14,510 nt of DNA, taken from contig JACIWP010000046.1 of NCBI GenBank assembly GCA_014360855.1, positions 1 to 14,510 of the forward strand, given 5' to 3'. This document shows, in pieces, positions 1-7,943 of the stretch. The DNA comes from Anaerolineae bacterium. Lineage in GTDB: Bacteria > Chloroflexota > Anaerolineae > JACIWP01. Made by a program: the position numbers and the translations under genes. Each line of letters begins with the position of its first letter. The first letter of the stretch is position 1. The notes beneath the pieces are model-generated. The model searched no databases. It saw only the letters and a program-made list of their open reading frames with translations, and was not told the DNA's origin.

Positions 1-101
1 ACCTGACCCTTCTGCGGGAGATGTGCATTGGCCATAAGGTGGCGGACGTGGTGACCATCCTCGGGAGCATTGACATCACCCTGGGCGATGTGGATCGCTA
101 G
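1..101 (+). CDS. nuoD: NADH-quinone oxidoreductase subunit D, C-terminal end (partial)
   Basis: Only the last 32 codons and the stop are in the window; the first complete codon begins at position 3 and TAG is at 99-101. The peptide ends in ADVVTILGSIDITLGDVDR, which matches the conserved C-terminus of the 49-kDa subunit NuoD (family knowledge: DVV-I-GS-DI-LGEVDR). NuoD helps form the quinone-reduction chamber in the peripheral arm of complex I, with NuoB and NuoH. The frame stays open to the left edge, so the gene starts outside the window. nuoH starts 21 nt downstream, in the same direction, which supports an operon. A fused NuoCD cannot be excluded from the tail alone. Confidence 0.9.
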   Translation, partial: LTLLREMCIGHKVADVVTILGSIDITLGDVDR

Positions 102-122
102 CACGGCGAGAGGATAGGGGCG

Positions 123-1289
123 ATGGAGAACGTCTGGACCATTGAGAACGTGTGGAACGCCATTGGGATGGCACTGCAGAACTGGCTGGCCGGCTTCCTG
201 CCGGCCTGGCTGGTGACGCTGATCATGGACCTGCTGGTCATCGTGGTCCTGTTGGCCATCGGCATCGTGGCAGTGCTCATCCTCTCCTTCCTGGAGCGCA
301 AGGTGGCGGCGCGCGCCGGCGACCGCTATGGCCCCAACCGCTGGGGACCCTACGGCGTCCTACAGCCCCTTGCGGATGCCATCAAGATGCTCATCAAAGA
401 GGATATCATCCCCCATGTGGCGGACCGCTTCTCCTTCAACCTGGCGCCGGTCATCGTCACGGTGGGCGCGGTGATGACCTACGCGGTCCTGCCCTTTGGC
501 CGCAATATGGTGGCGGCGGACCTGAACATCGGCATCCTGTACTTCGCCGCGGTGGGTTCGTTGAGCATCATCGGTCTGCTGACCGCCGGCTGGGGTTCCC
601 GCAACAAATATGCCCTTATCAGTGCCTTCCGCTCTGTCGCCCAGCTCATCACCTATGAGGTACCGCTGGCGCTGTGCATCATCTGCGTGGTCATGCTGGC
701 CGGCTCCCTCTCCACCCAGGATATCGTGCTGGCGCAACAGGAGCGCGGTTGGTTCTTCCTCCTGATACCGGGGATATTCATCCTATACTTCCTGGCGGCC
801 TCTGCCGAGATGATCCGCTGTCCCTTTGACCTGCTGGAGGCGGACTCGGAGATCGTCGCCGGTCACTTCATCGAGTACAGCGGCATGAAGTTCGCCCTCT
901 TCTTCCTGGCGGAATACATCCACCTGTTCGCCGGCTCGGCCATGATGGTCACCCTCTTCTTCGGCGGATGGCTGGGGCCCTGGCTGCCTTCCTGGCTGTG
1001 GTTCCTCATCAAGACCTTCGTGGTCATCCTTGTCTTCATGTGGATCCGCAACACCTTCCCGCGCATCCGCATTGACCAAGTGCTGAAGATCGGCTGGAAG
1101 GTGATGGTGCCGGCGGGGCTGGTGGGGCTGGCCATCACCGGCTTCGTGGACAAGCTGATCGCGGATAAACTGATCGCCGGCGTCGTGCTGTTCGTCTGCA
1201 ACATCGCGCTCATCCTCGGGGTCTCGTATTTCATGGGGCGCGCCCAGCGGCGCAAGGAAATGGCCGCCGAGGGCGCCGCACTGCGCTGA
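123..1289 (+). CDS. nuoH: NADH-quinone oxidoreductase subunit H
   Basis: Membrane subunit of complex I (388 aa) that links the peripheral arm to the membrane arm and forms part of the quinone channel. Diagnostic segments are visible: ERKVAARAGDRYGPNRWGPYG at residues 58-78, RCPFDLLEADSEIVAGHF from 232, EYSGMKFALFFLAEY at 251-265, and the late loop RNTFPRIRIDQ at 309-319. The acidic residues of the 'E-channel' loop (E239, D241, E243) are present. A hydrophobic helix at about residues 31-56 precedes the first loop. After the usual last helix (about 326-343) a further hydrophobic stretch at about 351-371 and a basic tail RAQRRKE suggest one extra C-terminal helix, making the protein longer than the roughly 325 aa of E. 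coli NuoH. The ATG start is preceded by a purine-rich AGAGGATAGGGG. The next gene, nuoI, begins 36 nt after the stop. Confidence 0.96.
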   Translation: MENVWTIENVWNAIGMALQNWLAGFLPAWLVTLIMDLLVIVVLLAIGIVAVLILSFLERKVAARAGDRYGPNRWGPYGVLQPLADAIKMLIKEDIIPHVADRFSFNLAPVIVTVGAVMTYAVLPFGRNMVAADLNIGILYFAAVGSLSIIGLLTAGWGSRNKYALISAFRSVAQLITYEVPLALCIICVVMLAGSLSTQDIVLAQQERGWFFLLIPGIFILYFLAASAEMIRCPFDLLEADSEIVAGHFIEYSGMKFALFFLAEYIHLFAGSAMMVTLFFGGWLGPWLPSWLWFLIKTFVVILVFMWIRNTFPRIRIDQVLKIGWKVMVPAGLVGLAITGFVDKLIADKLIAGVVLFVCNIALILGVSYFMGRAQRRKEMAAEGAALR

Positions 1290-1316
1290 TGGAGCCGGCT
1301 GTCATTCCAGGGACAT

Positions 1317-1320
1317 GAGG
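1317..1320 (+). promoter_or_regulatory. Shine-Dalgarno of nuoI, favours the ATG at 1326
   Basis: GAGG lies 5 nt before ATG 1326, within the extended match GAGGTGA. The in-frame GTG at 1320 overlaps this element and has only a weak GGGA upstream, so the ATG two codons later is the more likely start. Confidence 0.6.
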
Positions 1321-1325
1321 TGAAC

Positions 1326-1859
1326 ATGTACGGGACGGGCTTGCTCAAGGGACTTTCGGTGACACTGCGCCACATGATCGGCACTTTCGTCACAGATATT
1401 CGCAAATTCCCCCGCCGCTACTTCCGGGACGGGGTCCATCCCACGCGTTCCCCGGAGCCGTATCTGCATGGGACCTTTTCCATCCAGTATCCGGAGGAGA
1501 AGGTGCCCATGTGGCCCCGCTTTCGCGGGCCGCTGGTGCATCTGCGCGACCCGGAGACCGGTCAGCCCCGCTGTACGGCCTGCGGCATGTGCGAGCGGGC
1601 CTGCCCCCACGGCTGTATCAAGGTGGAAGGGGAAGGGAAGGGCAAGGAGCGCAAGCCGACCCTGTATCAGTACAACGTCGGGCGCTGTATCTTCTGCCGG
1701 CAGTGCGTCGAATCCTGTCCCTTCAACGCCATCGAGCTGAGCCGCTTTTACGAGCTGGCCTGCTACGACAAGGACACGCTTTGGGACCTGCCCCGCCTGC
1801 TGGAGCTGGGGGACAAAGAGGAAATCACCCAGCAGGGCCAGTTCTGGGGCGAGACGTAA
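1326..1859 (+). CDS. nuoI: NADH-quinone oxidoreductase subunit I, 2x[4Fe-4S] ferredoxin-type
   Basis: Peripheral-arm subunit of complex I (177 aa) that carries two tetranuclear clusters (N6a and N6b) passing electrons towards NuoB and quinone. Two CxxCxxCxxxC motifs are clear: CTACGMCERAC with C83, C86, C89 and C93, and CIFCRQCVESC with C121, C124, C127 and C131, each followed by Pro as in bacterial ferredoxin folds. The N-terminal part (about residues 1-60) is the usual amphipathic/basic region that packs on the membrane arm. An in-frame GTG at 1320 would add two residues (M-N); I chose ATG 1326 because of the Shine-Dalgarno spacing. A 49-nt gap follows before nuoJ. Length is typical for the family. 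Confidence 0.95.
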   Translation: MYGTGLLKGLSVTLRHMIGTFVTDIRKFPRRYFRDGVHPTRSPEPYLHGTFSIQYPEEKVPMWPRFRGPLVHLRDPETGQPRCTACGMCERACPHGCIKVEGEGKGKERKPTLYQYNVGRCIFCRQCVESCPFNAIELSRFYELACYDKDTLWDLPRLLELGDKEEITQQGQFWGET

Positions 1860-1908
1860 TGCTCGTTCGATTTGGGGGCGCGAAGTTCATTCACCTGAGG
1901 ATGCTGAC

Positions 1909-2400
1909 ATGGCACAAGCAATCTTTATTATCCTGAGCCTGTTCATATTGGGATGTGCGCTGGTGGTGGTCACCAACCGCAACCTGTTCCACAGCGCCCT
2001 GTACCTGGTGTTCGTTTTCATCGGGGTGGCCGGCCTGTACCTCATGCTTCAGGCGGAGTTCTTCGCCGGCATCCAGGTGCTCATCTACGTGGGCGCGATC
2101 CTCACCCTGATTATCTTTGCCATCATGCTGAGCCGCGACCTGATGAACCCAAACGTGCGCGGCTTCAACCGCCAGTGGTGGGCGGCGGCGATCGTCGCCG
2201 GCCTGCTCTTCGTGGTGCTGGCAGTGGTGCTGGTGCGGGCGCCCTGGCCGGCGGCCCCCATGGGAGAGCCGTCGCCGGCGTTCATTGCCGAGCTGGGCCA
2301 GGCGCTGGTCAGCCCGGCCTATGTCCTGCCCTTTGAGGTGGTGTCCATTCTGCTGTTGGCGGCGCTGGTGGGGTCCATCCTCATCGCCCGCGAGCGGTAA
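1909..2400 (+). CDS. nuoJ: NADH-quinone oxidoreductase subunit J
   Basis: Small membrane-arm subunit (163 aa) between NuoH and NuoK/NuoN. About five hydrophobic segments are visible, near residues 3-21, 29-48, 54-74, 91-110 and 143-160. The helix-3 signature AEFFAGIQVLIYVGAI is at 49-64; in family structures this helix carries the pi-bulge that rearranges during turnover. The late motif LPFEVVSILLLAALVG (140-155) is also typical. The start ATG has GAGG 8 nt upstream (1897-1900). The stop TAA is followed by nuoK after 21 nt. Confidence 0.94.
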   Translation: MAQAIFIILSLFILGCALVVVTNRNLFHSALYLVFVFIGVAGLYLMLQAEFFAGIQVLIYVGAILTLIIFAIMLSRDLMNPNVRGFNRQWWAAAIVAGLLFVVLAVVLVRAPWPAAPMGEPSPAFIAELGQALVSPAYVLPFEVVSILLLAALVGSILIARER

Positions 2401-2421
2401 GCAAGGGAGGAGCGCAGGGAT

Positions 2422-2730
2422 ATGGTGCCATTATCCTGGTATCTCATCGTGGCGGCGGCGCTGTTCTGCATCGGCCTGTACGGCGTGCTGGCGCGGCGCA
2501 ACGCCATCGGCATCCTGATGGCGGTGGAGCTGATGCTGAATGCCGTGAACATCAACCTGCTGGCGTTCTGGCGTTATCTCACGCCGGCGCATATGACCGG
2601 GCAGGTCTTCGCCCTGGTGGTGCTGGCGGTGGCGGCCGCTGAGGCGGCGGTCGGCCTGGCGCTCATCGTGGCCATTTACCGCACGCGCGATACGGTGAAC
2701 GTCGAGGAAGTCGACCTGATGAAGCTGTAA
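2422..2730 (+). CDS. nuoK: NADH-quinone oxidoreductase subunit K
   Basis: Small membrane subunit (102 aa, the usual length) related to MrpC/MnhC antiporter subunits. Three helices are visible at about residues 5-22, 28-50 and 61-85. The two membrane glutamates of the proton path are present: E36 in MAVELMLNAVNIN and E74 in AAAEAAVGLALIVAIYR, matching E36 and E72 of the E. coli protein. A GGAGG at 2406-2410 lies 11 nt before the ATG and a second purine run (CAGGGA) sits closer. nuoJ ends 21 nt upstream and nuoL starts 38 nt downstream. Confidence 0.95.
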   Translation: MVPLSWYLIVAAALFCIGLYGVLARRNAIGILMAVELMLNAVNINLLAFWRYLTPAHMTGQVFALVVLAVAAAEAAVGLALIVAIYRTRDTVNVEEVDLMKL

Positions 2731-2756
2731 GAGGTGCTCATACCTCGCACATCCAT

Positions 2757-2760
2757 GGAG
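2757..2760 (+). promoter_or_regulatory. Shine-Dalgarno of nuoL, favours the ATG at 2769
   Basis: GGAG ends at 2760, 8 nt before ATG 2769. The in-frame GTG at 2760 overlaps this element, so it is unlikely to be the start. The protein from ATG 2769 begins MLNLTWLIPVFPF, a normal NuoL N-terminus. Confidence 0.55.
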
Positions 2761-2768
2761 TGGGGTCG

Positions 2769-4802
2769 ATGCTCAACCTGACCTGGCTGATTCCGGTTTT
2801 CCCGTTCCTGTCCTTTGTGCTGATCGTGTTGTTCACCAATCCGAATAAGAAGCTGAGTTCGGGCATTGCCATCGGCAGTGTGGCCGTGTCGTGGGTGCTC
2901 TCGTGGGGCGTGTTCCTCCAGAGCATCGCCGGCCACATCGGCATGGGCGAAGAGGCCTTCCGCCTGTATGTGCCTTGGCTGCCGACGGGCACCGAATGGT
3001 TCCCCATGGGCGTGAACGTGGACCCATTGTCCGCCATCATGCTCTTCATGGTCCCCTTTGTCTGTCTGATGATTTTCATCTACTCCGTAGGCTACATGCA
3101 TGGGGACCCGCGCTATTCCCGCTTCTTCGCCTATATCTCCCTGTTCGCCTGCGGGATGCTGGGGCTAGTGGTGGCCGATAACCTGCTCATGCTCTTCATT
3201 TTCTGGGAGATCATGGGCCTGTGTTCGTACCTGTTGATCGGCTTCTGGTTCGAGAAGCCCTCGGCCATGAAGGCCGGCCTGAAGGCCTTCCTGACCACGC
3301 GCGTGGGCGATGCCTTCATGCTGGCCGGCATGCTCCTGCTCTACAGCCAGACCGGCGAGCTGACTTTCGCCCATATCTTCGCCCCTGAGACGCTGGAGAA
3401 GCTGGCGCACACCCAAGTGAACCTGGGCCCGTTGGGGTCACTGCCCTGGGCATCCCTGCTGGCCATGCTCATCTTCGGCGGGGCCGTGGGCAAGAGCGCC
3501 CAGTTCCCCCTGCACGTGTGGTTGCCGGACGCCATGGAAGGCCCCACGCCGGTCAGCGCCCTCATCCATGCGGCGACCATGGTGTCCGCCGGCGTCTACC
3601 TGGTGGCGCGCTGTTTCCCGCTCTTCACCGCCGTGGAGGCCGGCCCGCAGTTGGGGTTGGTCGCCTTCATCGGCGCCTTCACGGCCCTCTTCGCCTCGAC
3701 CATCGCCGTGGCGCAGGATGACATCAAGCGGGTGCTCGCGTACTCGACCATCAGCCAGCTCGGTTATATGATTGCGGCCTTGGGCATCGGCGCCTATGTG
3801 GCGGCGGTGTTCCATCTTATCACGCATGCCTTCTTCAAGGCGCTCTTGTTCCTGGGTTCCGGTTCCGTCATCCACGGTTCGGGCACGCAGGACATGATGG
3901 AGATGGGCGGACTGCGCAAGCACATGCCCATCACCTTTGCCACGTTCCTGGTGGGGACGTTCGCCCTCGCCGGCGTGCCGCCCTTCGCCGGCTTCTGGTC
4001 CAAGGATGAGATTTTGGCGAATGCGTTCCATCAATTCACGGAGCTGGGCGTGGCCTCGTGGCCCTTCTTTGTCTGGCTGTTCCTGACGCTGGCCGCCTTC
4101 CTGACCGCCTTCTACATGGGCCGGCAGATATTCCTGACCTTCTACGGCGAATCGCGCCGGCCGCATGCCCACGCCCACGAAAGCCCGAAGAGCATGACCT
4201 ATCCGCTCATCGTGCTGGCGGTCTTCGCCGCCCTGTTGGGGTTTGCCGGCGTCCCCGAGGAGTTCCCGGTGCTGGGGCACCTGCTGGGCAATCCCTTCCA
4301 TCACTTCGTGGGGCATGAGTTCCCCGCTACGCCGCTCAACGGCCTGGTGATGCTGATCTCGGTAGCCATGGCCCTGGGTGGGTTGTTCGTGGCCTGGCTG
4401 GTGTACGGCCGCAACCCGCTGAAAGAGGGCCAGCCCGACCCGCTCATCCAGGCCCTGGGGCCGGTGTATACCGTCCTGCGGCGCAAGTACTATTTCGATG
4501 AGCTGTATCAGGCCACGTTCATCCGGCTGACGCTGTGGCTGTCGGAGGTCTGCTTTGCCTTTGACAACAAGTGGGTGGTGGATCCGCTGGTGAACCTGGC
4601 CGGCAAGGCCGGCGTGGCGCTGTCCAATCTGGGCGGCTGGTTCGACCGCACCTTTGTGGACGGCGCGGTCAACGGTGTGGCGGCGGTCGTCGGCTGGATG
4701 GGCGGGGCACTGCGGCAGACCCAGACCGGCCGGGTGCAGAACTACCTGCTGGCGGCCGCGCTGGCCGTGTTTGTGCTCTTGGTGATCTCGGTAGTGGTTT
4801 GA
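2769..4802 (+). CDS. nuoL: NADH-quinone oxidoreductase subunit L, antiporter-like
   Basis: Distal proton-pumping subunit of complex I (677 aa), homologous to MrpA/MrpD antiporter subunits. Visible signatures: NVDPLSAIMLFMV from residue 83, FWEIMGLCSYLLIGFW (145-160) with the helix-5 glutamate E147, GKSAQFPLHVWLPDAMEGPT (241-260) with the helix-7 lysine K242, then PVSALIHAATMVSAGVYL. Further on come HAFFKALLFLGSGSVIHG and GVPPFAGFWSKDE. The C-terminal ~130 residues contain the amphipathic connecting region (RRKYYFDELYQ) and a final hydrophobic helix, as expected for the lateral helix HL and the last TM segment of NuoL; this distinguishes it from NuoM and NuoN. Starting at GTG 2760 would add three residues. 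Confidence 0.96.
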   Translation: MLNLTWLIPVFPFLSFVLIVLFTNPNKKLSSGIAIGSVAVSWVLSWGVFLQSIAGHIGMGEEAFRLYVPWLPTGTEWFPMGVNVDPLSAIMLFMVPFVCLMIFIYSVGYMHGDPRYSRFFAYISLFACGMLGLVVADNLLMLFIFWEIMGLCSYLLIGFWFEKPSAMKAGLKAFLTTRVGDAFMLAGMLLLYSQTGELTFAHIFAPETLEKLAHTQVNLGPLGSLPWASLLAMLIFGGAVGKSAQFPLHVWLPDAMEGPTPVSALIHAATMVSAGVYLVARCFPLFTAVEAGPQLGLVAFIGAFTALFASTIAVAQDDIKRVLAYSTISQLGYMIAALGIGAYVAAVFHLITHAFFKALLFLGSGSVIHGSGTQDMMEMGGLRKHMPITFATFLVGTFALAGVPPFAGFWSKDEILANAFHQFTELGVASWPFFVWLFLTLAAFLTAFYMGRQIFLTFYGESRRPHAHAHESPKSMTYPLIVLAVFAALLGFAGVPEEFPVLGHLLGNPFHHFVGHEFPATPLNGLVMLISVAMALGGLFVAWLVYGRNPLKEGQPDPLIQALGPVYTVLRRKYYFDELYQATFIRLTLWLSEVCFAFDNKWVVDPLVNLAGKAGVALSNLGGWFDRTFVDGAVNGVAAVVGWMGGALRQTQTGRVQNYLLAAALAVFVLLVISVVV

Positions 4803-4861
4803 TACCACTGTGCGGCAAACATGGACGTTCATCTTGCTCGAGCTGAGGAGGAAGCACAACG

Positions 4862-6385
4862 ATGGATTTCCCGATTCTCACGGTGATAACCTTTGTGCCG
4901 GTGATCGGTGCGATCGTAGGCCTGCTGATCCCGAAAGAGCAGGAGAAGACCATCAAGTGGTACTCGGTCGCCGTCAGCCTGATCCCGCTGGTGCTGTCCA
5001 TTATCTTATGGGTGACGTATGACAATGTCGCCGGCGGGATGCAGTTCGTCGAAAAAGTACCGTGGATCCCCACCCTGGGCGTGACCTACCACGTCGGCGT
5101 GGACGGCATCAGCGTGCCCATGATCTTCCTGACGGCGCTCCTGACCACGCTGAGCCTCTTCTACTCCGCCTACACCATTCACACCCGGGTGAAGGAATAC
5201 TTCCTCCTCTTCCTCCTGCTGGAAACGGGCATGTTCGGCGTCTTCGTGGCGCTGGACTTTGTGCTGTTCTACGTCTTCTGGGAAGTCGGCCTGGTGCCGA
5301 TGTACCTGCTCATCGGCATCTGGGGCGGCCAGAACCGGCTGTATGCGGCCATCAAGTTCTTTATCTACACCCTGGTGGGCAGTGTGGCGATGCTGTTGGC
5401 CATCCTCTACATTTACTTCAACGTGGGGTCCTTCGACATCCTGGAGGCCACGGCTCGCTTCGGGCAGGTACGGCCATTTATGCAAAACTTCACCGCTGTC
5501 AGCCTGGCGTTCTGGGCCTTTTTCCTGGCCTTCGCCATCAAGGTGCCCAGCTTCCCCTTCCACACCTGGCTGCCGGATGCACATACCGAGGCTCCTACCG
5601 CCGGCAGTGTCATCCTCGCCGGCGTCCTGCTGAAGCTCGGCGCCTACGGTTTCCTGCGCATCGTCCTGCCCATCTTCCCCGAGGCCTTCAGCTACTACGC
5701 GCCGGCGGTCGGGGTGCTGGCCGTTATCAGCATCGTCTACGGCGCGCTGGTGTGTATGGCGCAGTGGGACCTGAAGCGGCTGATCGCCTACTCCTCCGTC
5801 AGCCATATGGGCTATGTCATGCTGGGATTGGCCGCCGCGGCCGCCAGCCTGACCCGCGGCGAGGTGGTGACCAACAGCGCAGCCATGGCGCTGAACGGCG
5901 CGGCCCTGCAAATGTTCAACCACGGCATTATCACGGGCGGATTGTTCTTCCTCGTTGGGGTGATTTACGAGCGGGCGCACACGCGTGACCTGCATGTGTT
6001 CGGCGGCCTGGGCGCCAAACTGCCCTATTATTACGGCATCATGGCGGTGACGGGATTTGCCAGCCTGGGCCTGCCGGGCCTGGCCGGCTTCTGGAGCGAG
6101 TTCTTCGTCTTCCGCGGCACGTTTGCCATCATCCCCATCTACGCCGTCATCGGCGTGCTGGGCGTCATCTTCACGGCGGCCTACATCCTCTGGAAGATCA
6201 TCCAGTACATGTTCCTCGGCCCCTTCAACGAGGAACGCTGGGGCAAGCTGACCGACATGGAGCTGTTCGAGAAGGTCACCATGTGGCCGCTGGTCATCTT
6301 CATGGTGCTGTTCGGCATTTACCCCACGCCGATCCTGAACCTGTTTAACGCGGCGACGACCGCCCTGATGGGCCGGCTGCTCTGA
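4862..6385 (+). CDS. nuoM: NADH-quinone oxidoreductase subunit M, antiporter-like
   Basis: Second antiporter-like membrane subunit (507 aa, normal length). The family's ion-path residues are visible: E141 in FWEVGLVPMYLLIG, K227 in AIKVPSFPFHTWLPDAHTEA (225-244), and K258 in LLKLGAYGFLR. Also typical are QWDLKRLIAYSSVSHMG (301-317), FNHGIITGGLFFLVGVIYER and GLPGLAGFWSEFFVF. There is no long C-terminal lateral helix, which separates it from NuoL. A strong GAGGAGGA (4845-4852) precedes the ATG, and the 59-nt gap after nuoL shows no clear hairpin. nuoN begins 51 nt downstream. Confidence 0.96.
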   Translation: MDFPILTVITFVPVIGAIVGLLIPKEQEKTIKWYSVAVSLIPLVLSIILWVTYDNVAGGMQFVEKVPWIPTLGVTYHVGVDGISVPMIFLTALLTTLSLFYSAYTIHTRVKEYFLLFLLLETGMFGVFVALDFVLFYVFWEVGLVPMYLLIGIWGGQNRLYAAIKFFIYTLVGSVAMLLAILYIYFNVGSFDILEATARFGQVRPFMQNFTAVSLAFWAFFLAFAIKVPSFPFHTWLPDAHTEAPTAGSVILAGVLLKLGAYGFLRIVLPIFPEAFSYYAPAVGVLAVISIVYGALVCMAQWDLKRLIAYSSVSHMGYVMLGLAAAAASLTRGEVVTNSAAMALNGAALQMFNHGIITGGLFFLVGVIYERAHTRDLHVFGGLGAKLPYYYGIMAVTGFASLGLPGLAGFWSEFFVFRGTFAIIPIYAVIGVLGVIFTAAYILWKIIQYMFLGPFNEERWGKLTDMELFEKVTMWPLVIFMVLFGIYPTPILNLFNAATTALMGRLL

Positions 6386-6425
6386 TGCGGATGAACGGAT
6401 GAGGCGACTGACTGGCAATCATGGT

Positions 6426-6430
6426 GGAGG
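6426..6430 (+). promoter_or_regulatory. Shine-Dalgarno that fixes the TTG start of nuoN
   Basis: GGAGG (extended GGAGGTG) lies 6 nt before TTG 6437. The frame upstream has no ATG, GTG or TTG before an in-frame TGA at 6392, so this TTG is the only reasonable start. The ATG at 6421 is in another frame. Confidence 0.8.
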
Positions 6431-6436
6431 TGCGCG

Positions 6437-7906
6437 TTGACCCTGGCGCAAATCATTGAACTGCTCTTGCCGCAACTGATTCTGCTCATCACCGTGCTGG
6501 CGATCTTCATCGCTGACCTGGCCGACACCCGCAAGGAGAAGGGCTGGGCGCCGTACCTGGCCCTCGCCGGCATCCTGCTGGCGCTGGTCGTCTCCTCCCT
6601 GCAGTGGGGCCGCGAGGTCGCCCTGTTAGGGAATATGCTGCGGGTGGATCGCTTCAGCGTCTTCTTCAACGGCGTCGTGCTGGCCGCCTCGGCCCTGTCG
6701 GTCCTGCTGGCTATCTCGTACATGCGGCCGCGCACGCCCTATCGCGCCGAATTTTACGCCCTCTTGACTGTGGTGGCGCTGGCCATGACCCTGGCCGCCG
6801 GCGCCAATAATATCCTGATGGTCTACCTGGCCATGGAGTCCATCAGCATCACCTCCTATGTGCTGGTCGGCTATCTGCGGCAGGACGCCAAGGCCAATGA
6901 GGCCGCCATCAAGTATTTCCTCTACGGGGCGGCGACCAGCGCCATGATGCTGTACGGCATGTCCCTGCTGTTCGGCATCAGCGGGACGCTGGACCTGAAG
7001 GAGCTGGCGGATTTCTTCGCCGCCGGCGTCCCCGAGACCTCGCGCTGGATCGCTTTCCCGGCCATGGTGCTGTTGCTGGCCGGCTTCGGTTTCAAGACCG
7101 CGCTGGTGCCCTTCCATCAGTGGTCGCCGGATACCTACGAGGGCGCGCCGACGCCGGTCACTGCTTTCCTGTCGGTGGGGCCGAAGGCCGCCGGCTTCGC
7201 CATCCTCATGCGGGTGTTCATCACCGGCCTGCCGCGCTTTTACACCGATTGGGCGGCACTGCTGGCCGGCATCTCCATTGTCACCATGACGTTGGGCAAC
7301 CTGGTAGCCCTGCGCCAGAGCAATATCAAGCGCATGCTGGCCTATTCCAGCATCGCCCATGCCGGCTACATTCTGATCGGCGTGGTCTGTCTCAGCCTTT
7401 CCACCACCAGCCCCTTCAACGGCATCAACGGCGCCATGATCTACCTGCTGGCCTATCTGTTCACCAATGTGGGCGTCTTCCTGACCGTCATCGCCTTTGA
7501 GGAGGCCACCGGCTCGACGACCATTGCCGATTACGCCGGCCTGATGAAGCGCTCGCCCTGGCTGGCAGTGACCATGCTGGTCTTCTTGCTCTCCCTGACC
7601 GGCATTCCCTCCACCGGCGGCTTCATCGGCAAGCTGTTCGTCTTTGGCGCGGCGATCCAGGTGCAGTTCTACCTGCTGGCCATCGTCGGCATCATCAACA
7701 GCGCCATCGCCGCCTTCTACTATTTGAACGTGGTGCGCTATATGTTCTTCACGCCGGCGCCCGAACAGGCCGGACCGGTCCCCGTGCCGCGGCCCCTGCG
7801 CTGGGTGCTGGCGATCTGCCTGGTCATGACCTTCGTCATCGGCCTCTATCCCCAGCCCTTTATGAACCTGGCCGCCGGCGGGGCCGGCCTGCTGGCCTCC
7901 CTCTGA
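6437..7906 (+). CDS. nuoN: NADH-quinone oxidoreductase subunit N, antiporter-like
   Basis: Third antiporter-like membrane subunit (489 aa) and the last gene of the operon. It starts with the rare codon TTG behind a strong Shine-Dalgarno. Family signatures: YLAMESISITSYVLVGYLR from residue 130 with E134, GFKTALVPFHQWSPDTYEGA (218-237) with K220, and PTPVTAFLSVGPKAAGF with K250. Then come SNIKRMLAYSSIAHAGYILIG and SLTGIPSTGGFIGKLFVF, the NuoN form of the motif where NuoL and NuoM have GFWSK/GFWSE. The gene ends 6 nt before the start of the terminator hairpin, which fits the end of the transcription unit. Confidence 0.96.
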   Translation: MTLAQIIELLLPQLILLITVLAIFIADLADTRKEKGWAPYLALAGILLALVVSSLQWGREVALLGNMLRVDRFSVFFNGVVLAASALSVLLAISYMRPRTPYRAEFYALLTVVALAMTLAAGANNILMVYLAMESISITSYVLVGYLRQDAKANEAAIKYFLYGAATSAMMLYGMSLLFGISGTLDLKELADFFAAGVPETSRWIAFPAMVLLLAGFGFKTALVPFHQWSPDTYEGAPTPVTAFLSVGPKAAGFAILMRVFITGLPRFYTDWAALLAGISIVTMTLGNLVALRQSNIKRMLAYSSIAHAGYILIGVVCLSLSTTSPFNGINGAMIYLLAYLFTNVGVFLTVIAFEEATGSTTIADYAGLMKRSPWLAVTMLVFLLSLTGIPSTGGFIGKLFVFGAAIQVQFYLLAIVGIINSAIAAFYYLNVVRYMFFTPAPEQAGPVPVPRPLRWVLAICLVMTFVIGLYPQPFMNLAAGGAGLLASL

Positions 7907-7912
7907 TGAAAA

Positions 7913-7943
7913 AAACCTCCCGCAGGAACCCTGCGGGAGGTTT
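7913..7943. terminator. Bidirectional rho-independent terminator between convergent units
   Basis: A perfect 13-bp inverted repeat: AAACCTCCCGCAG (7913-7925) pairs with CTGCGGGAGGTTT (7931-7943) around a 5-nt loop, GAACC. On the plus strand the stem ends in TTT and is followed by CGTTT, downstream of nuoN. On the minus strand the stem is followed by a T7 run (complement of A7 at 7909-7915), just after the stop of the DUF4139 gene. The minus-strand T-run is the stronger tail. One hairpin thus appears to end both the nuo operon and the opposing four-gene unit. Confidence 0.9.

Noticed and set aside
2731..2746. Small hairpin GAGGT-GCTCAT-ACCTC between nuoK and nuoL
   Set aside because: Only 5 bp, no T-run, inside a continuous operon; too weak to call regulatory.
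4162..4195. Histidine-rich stretch (PHAHAHESPKS) in NuoL as a metal site
   Set aside because: A His-containing 'H-ESP-SM' loop is a normal feature of NuoL-type subunits as I know them, so it is not evidence of a special function.
3438..4859. 473-codon open frame on the minus strand opposite nuoL
   Set aside because: Antisense shadow of a GC-rich membrane-protein gene: the translation is rich in His, Gln, Asp, Arg and Gly (CTG read backwards gives CAG, ATC gives GAT) and shows no family motif. The sense frame is unmistakably NuoL.
5006..6418. 470-codon open frame on the minus strand opposite nuoM
   Set aside because: Same His/Gln/Asp-rich antisense pattern; no motif, no plausible Shine-Dalgarno-led gene, and the sense strand is nuoM.
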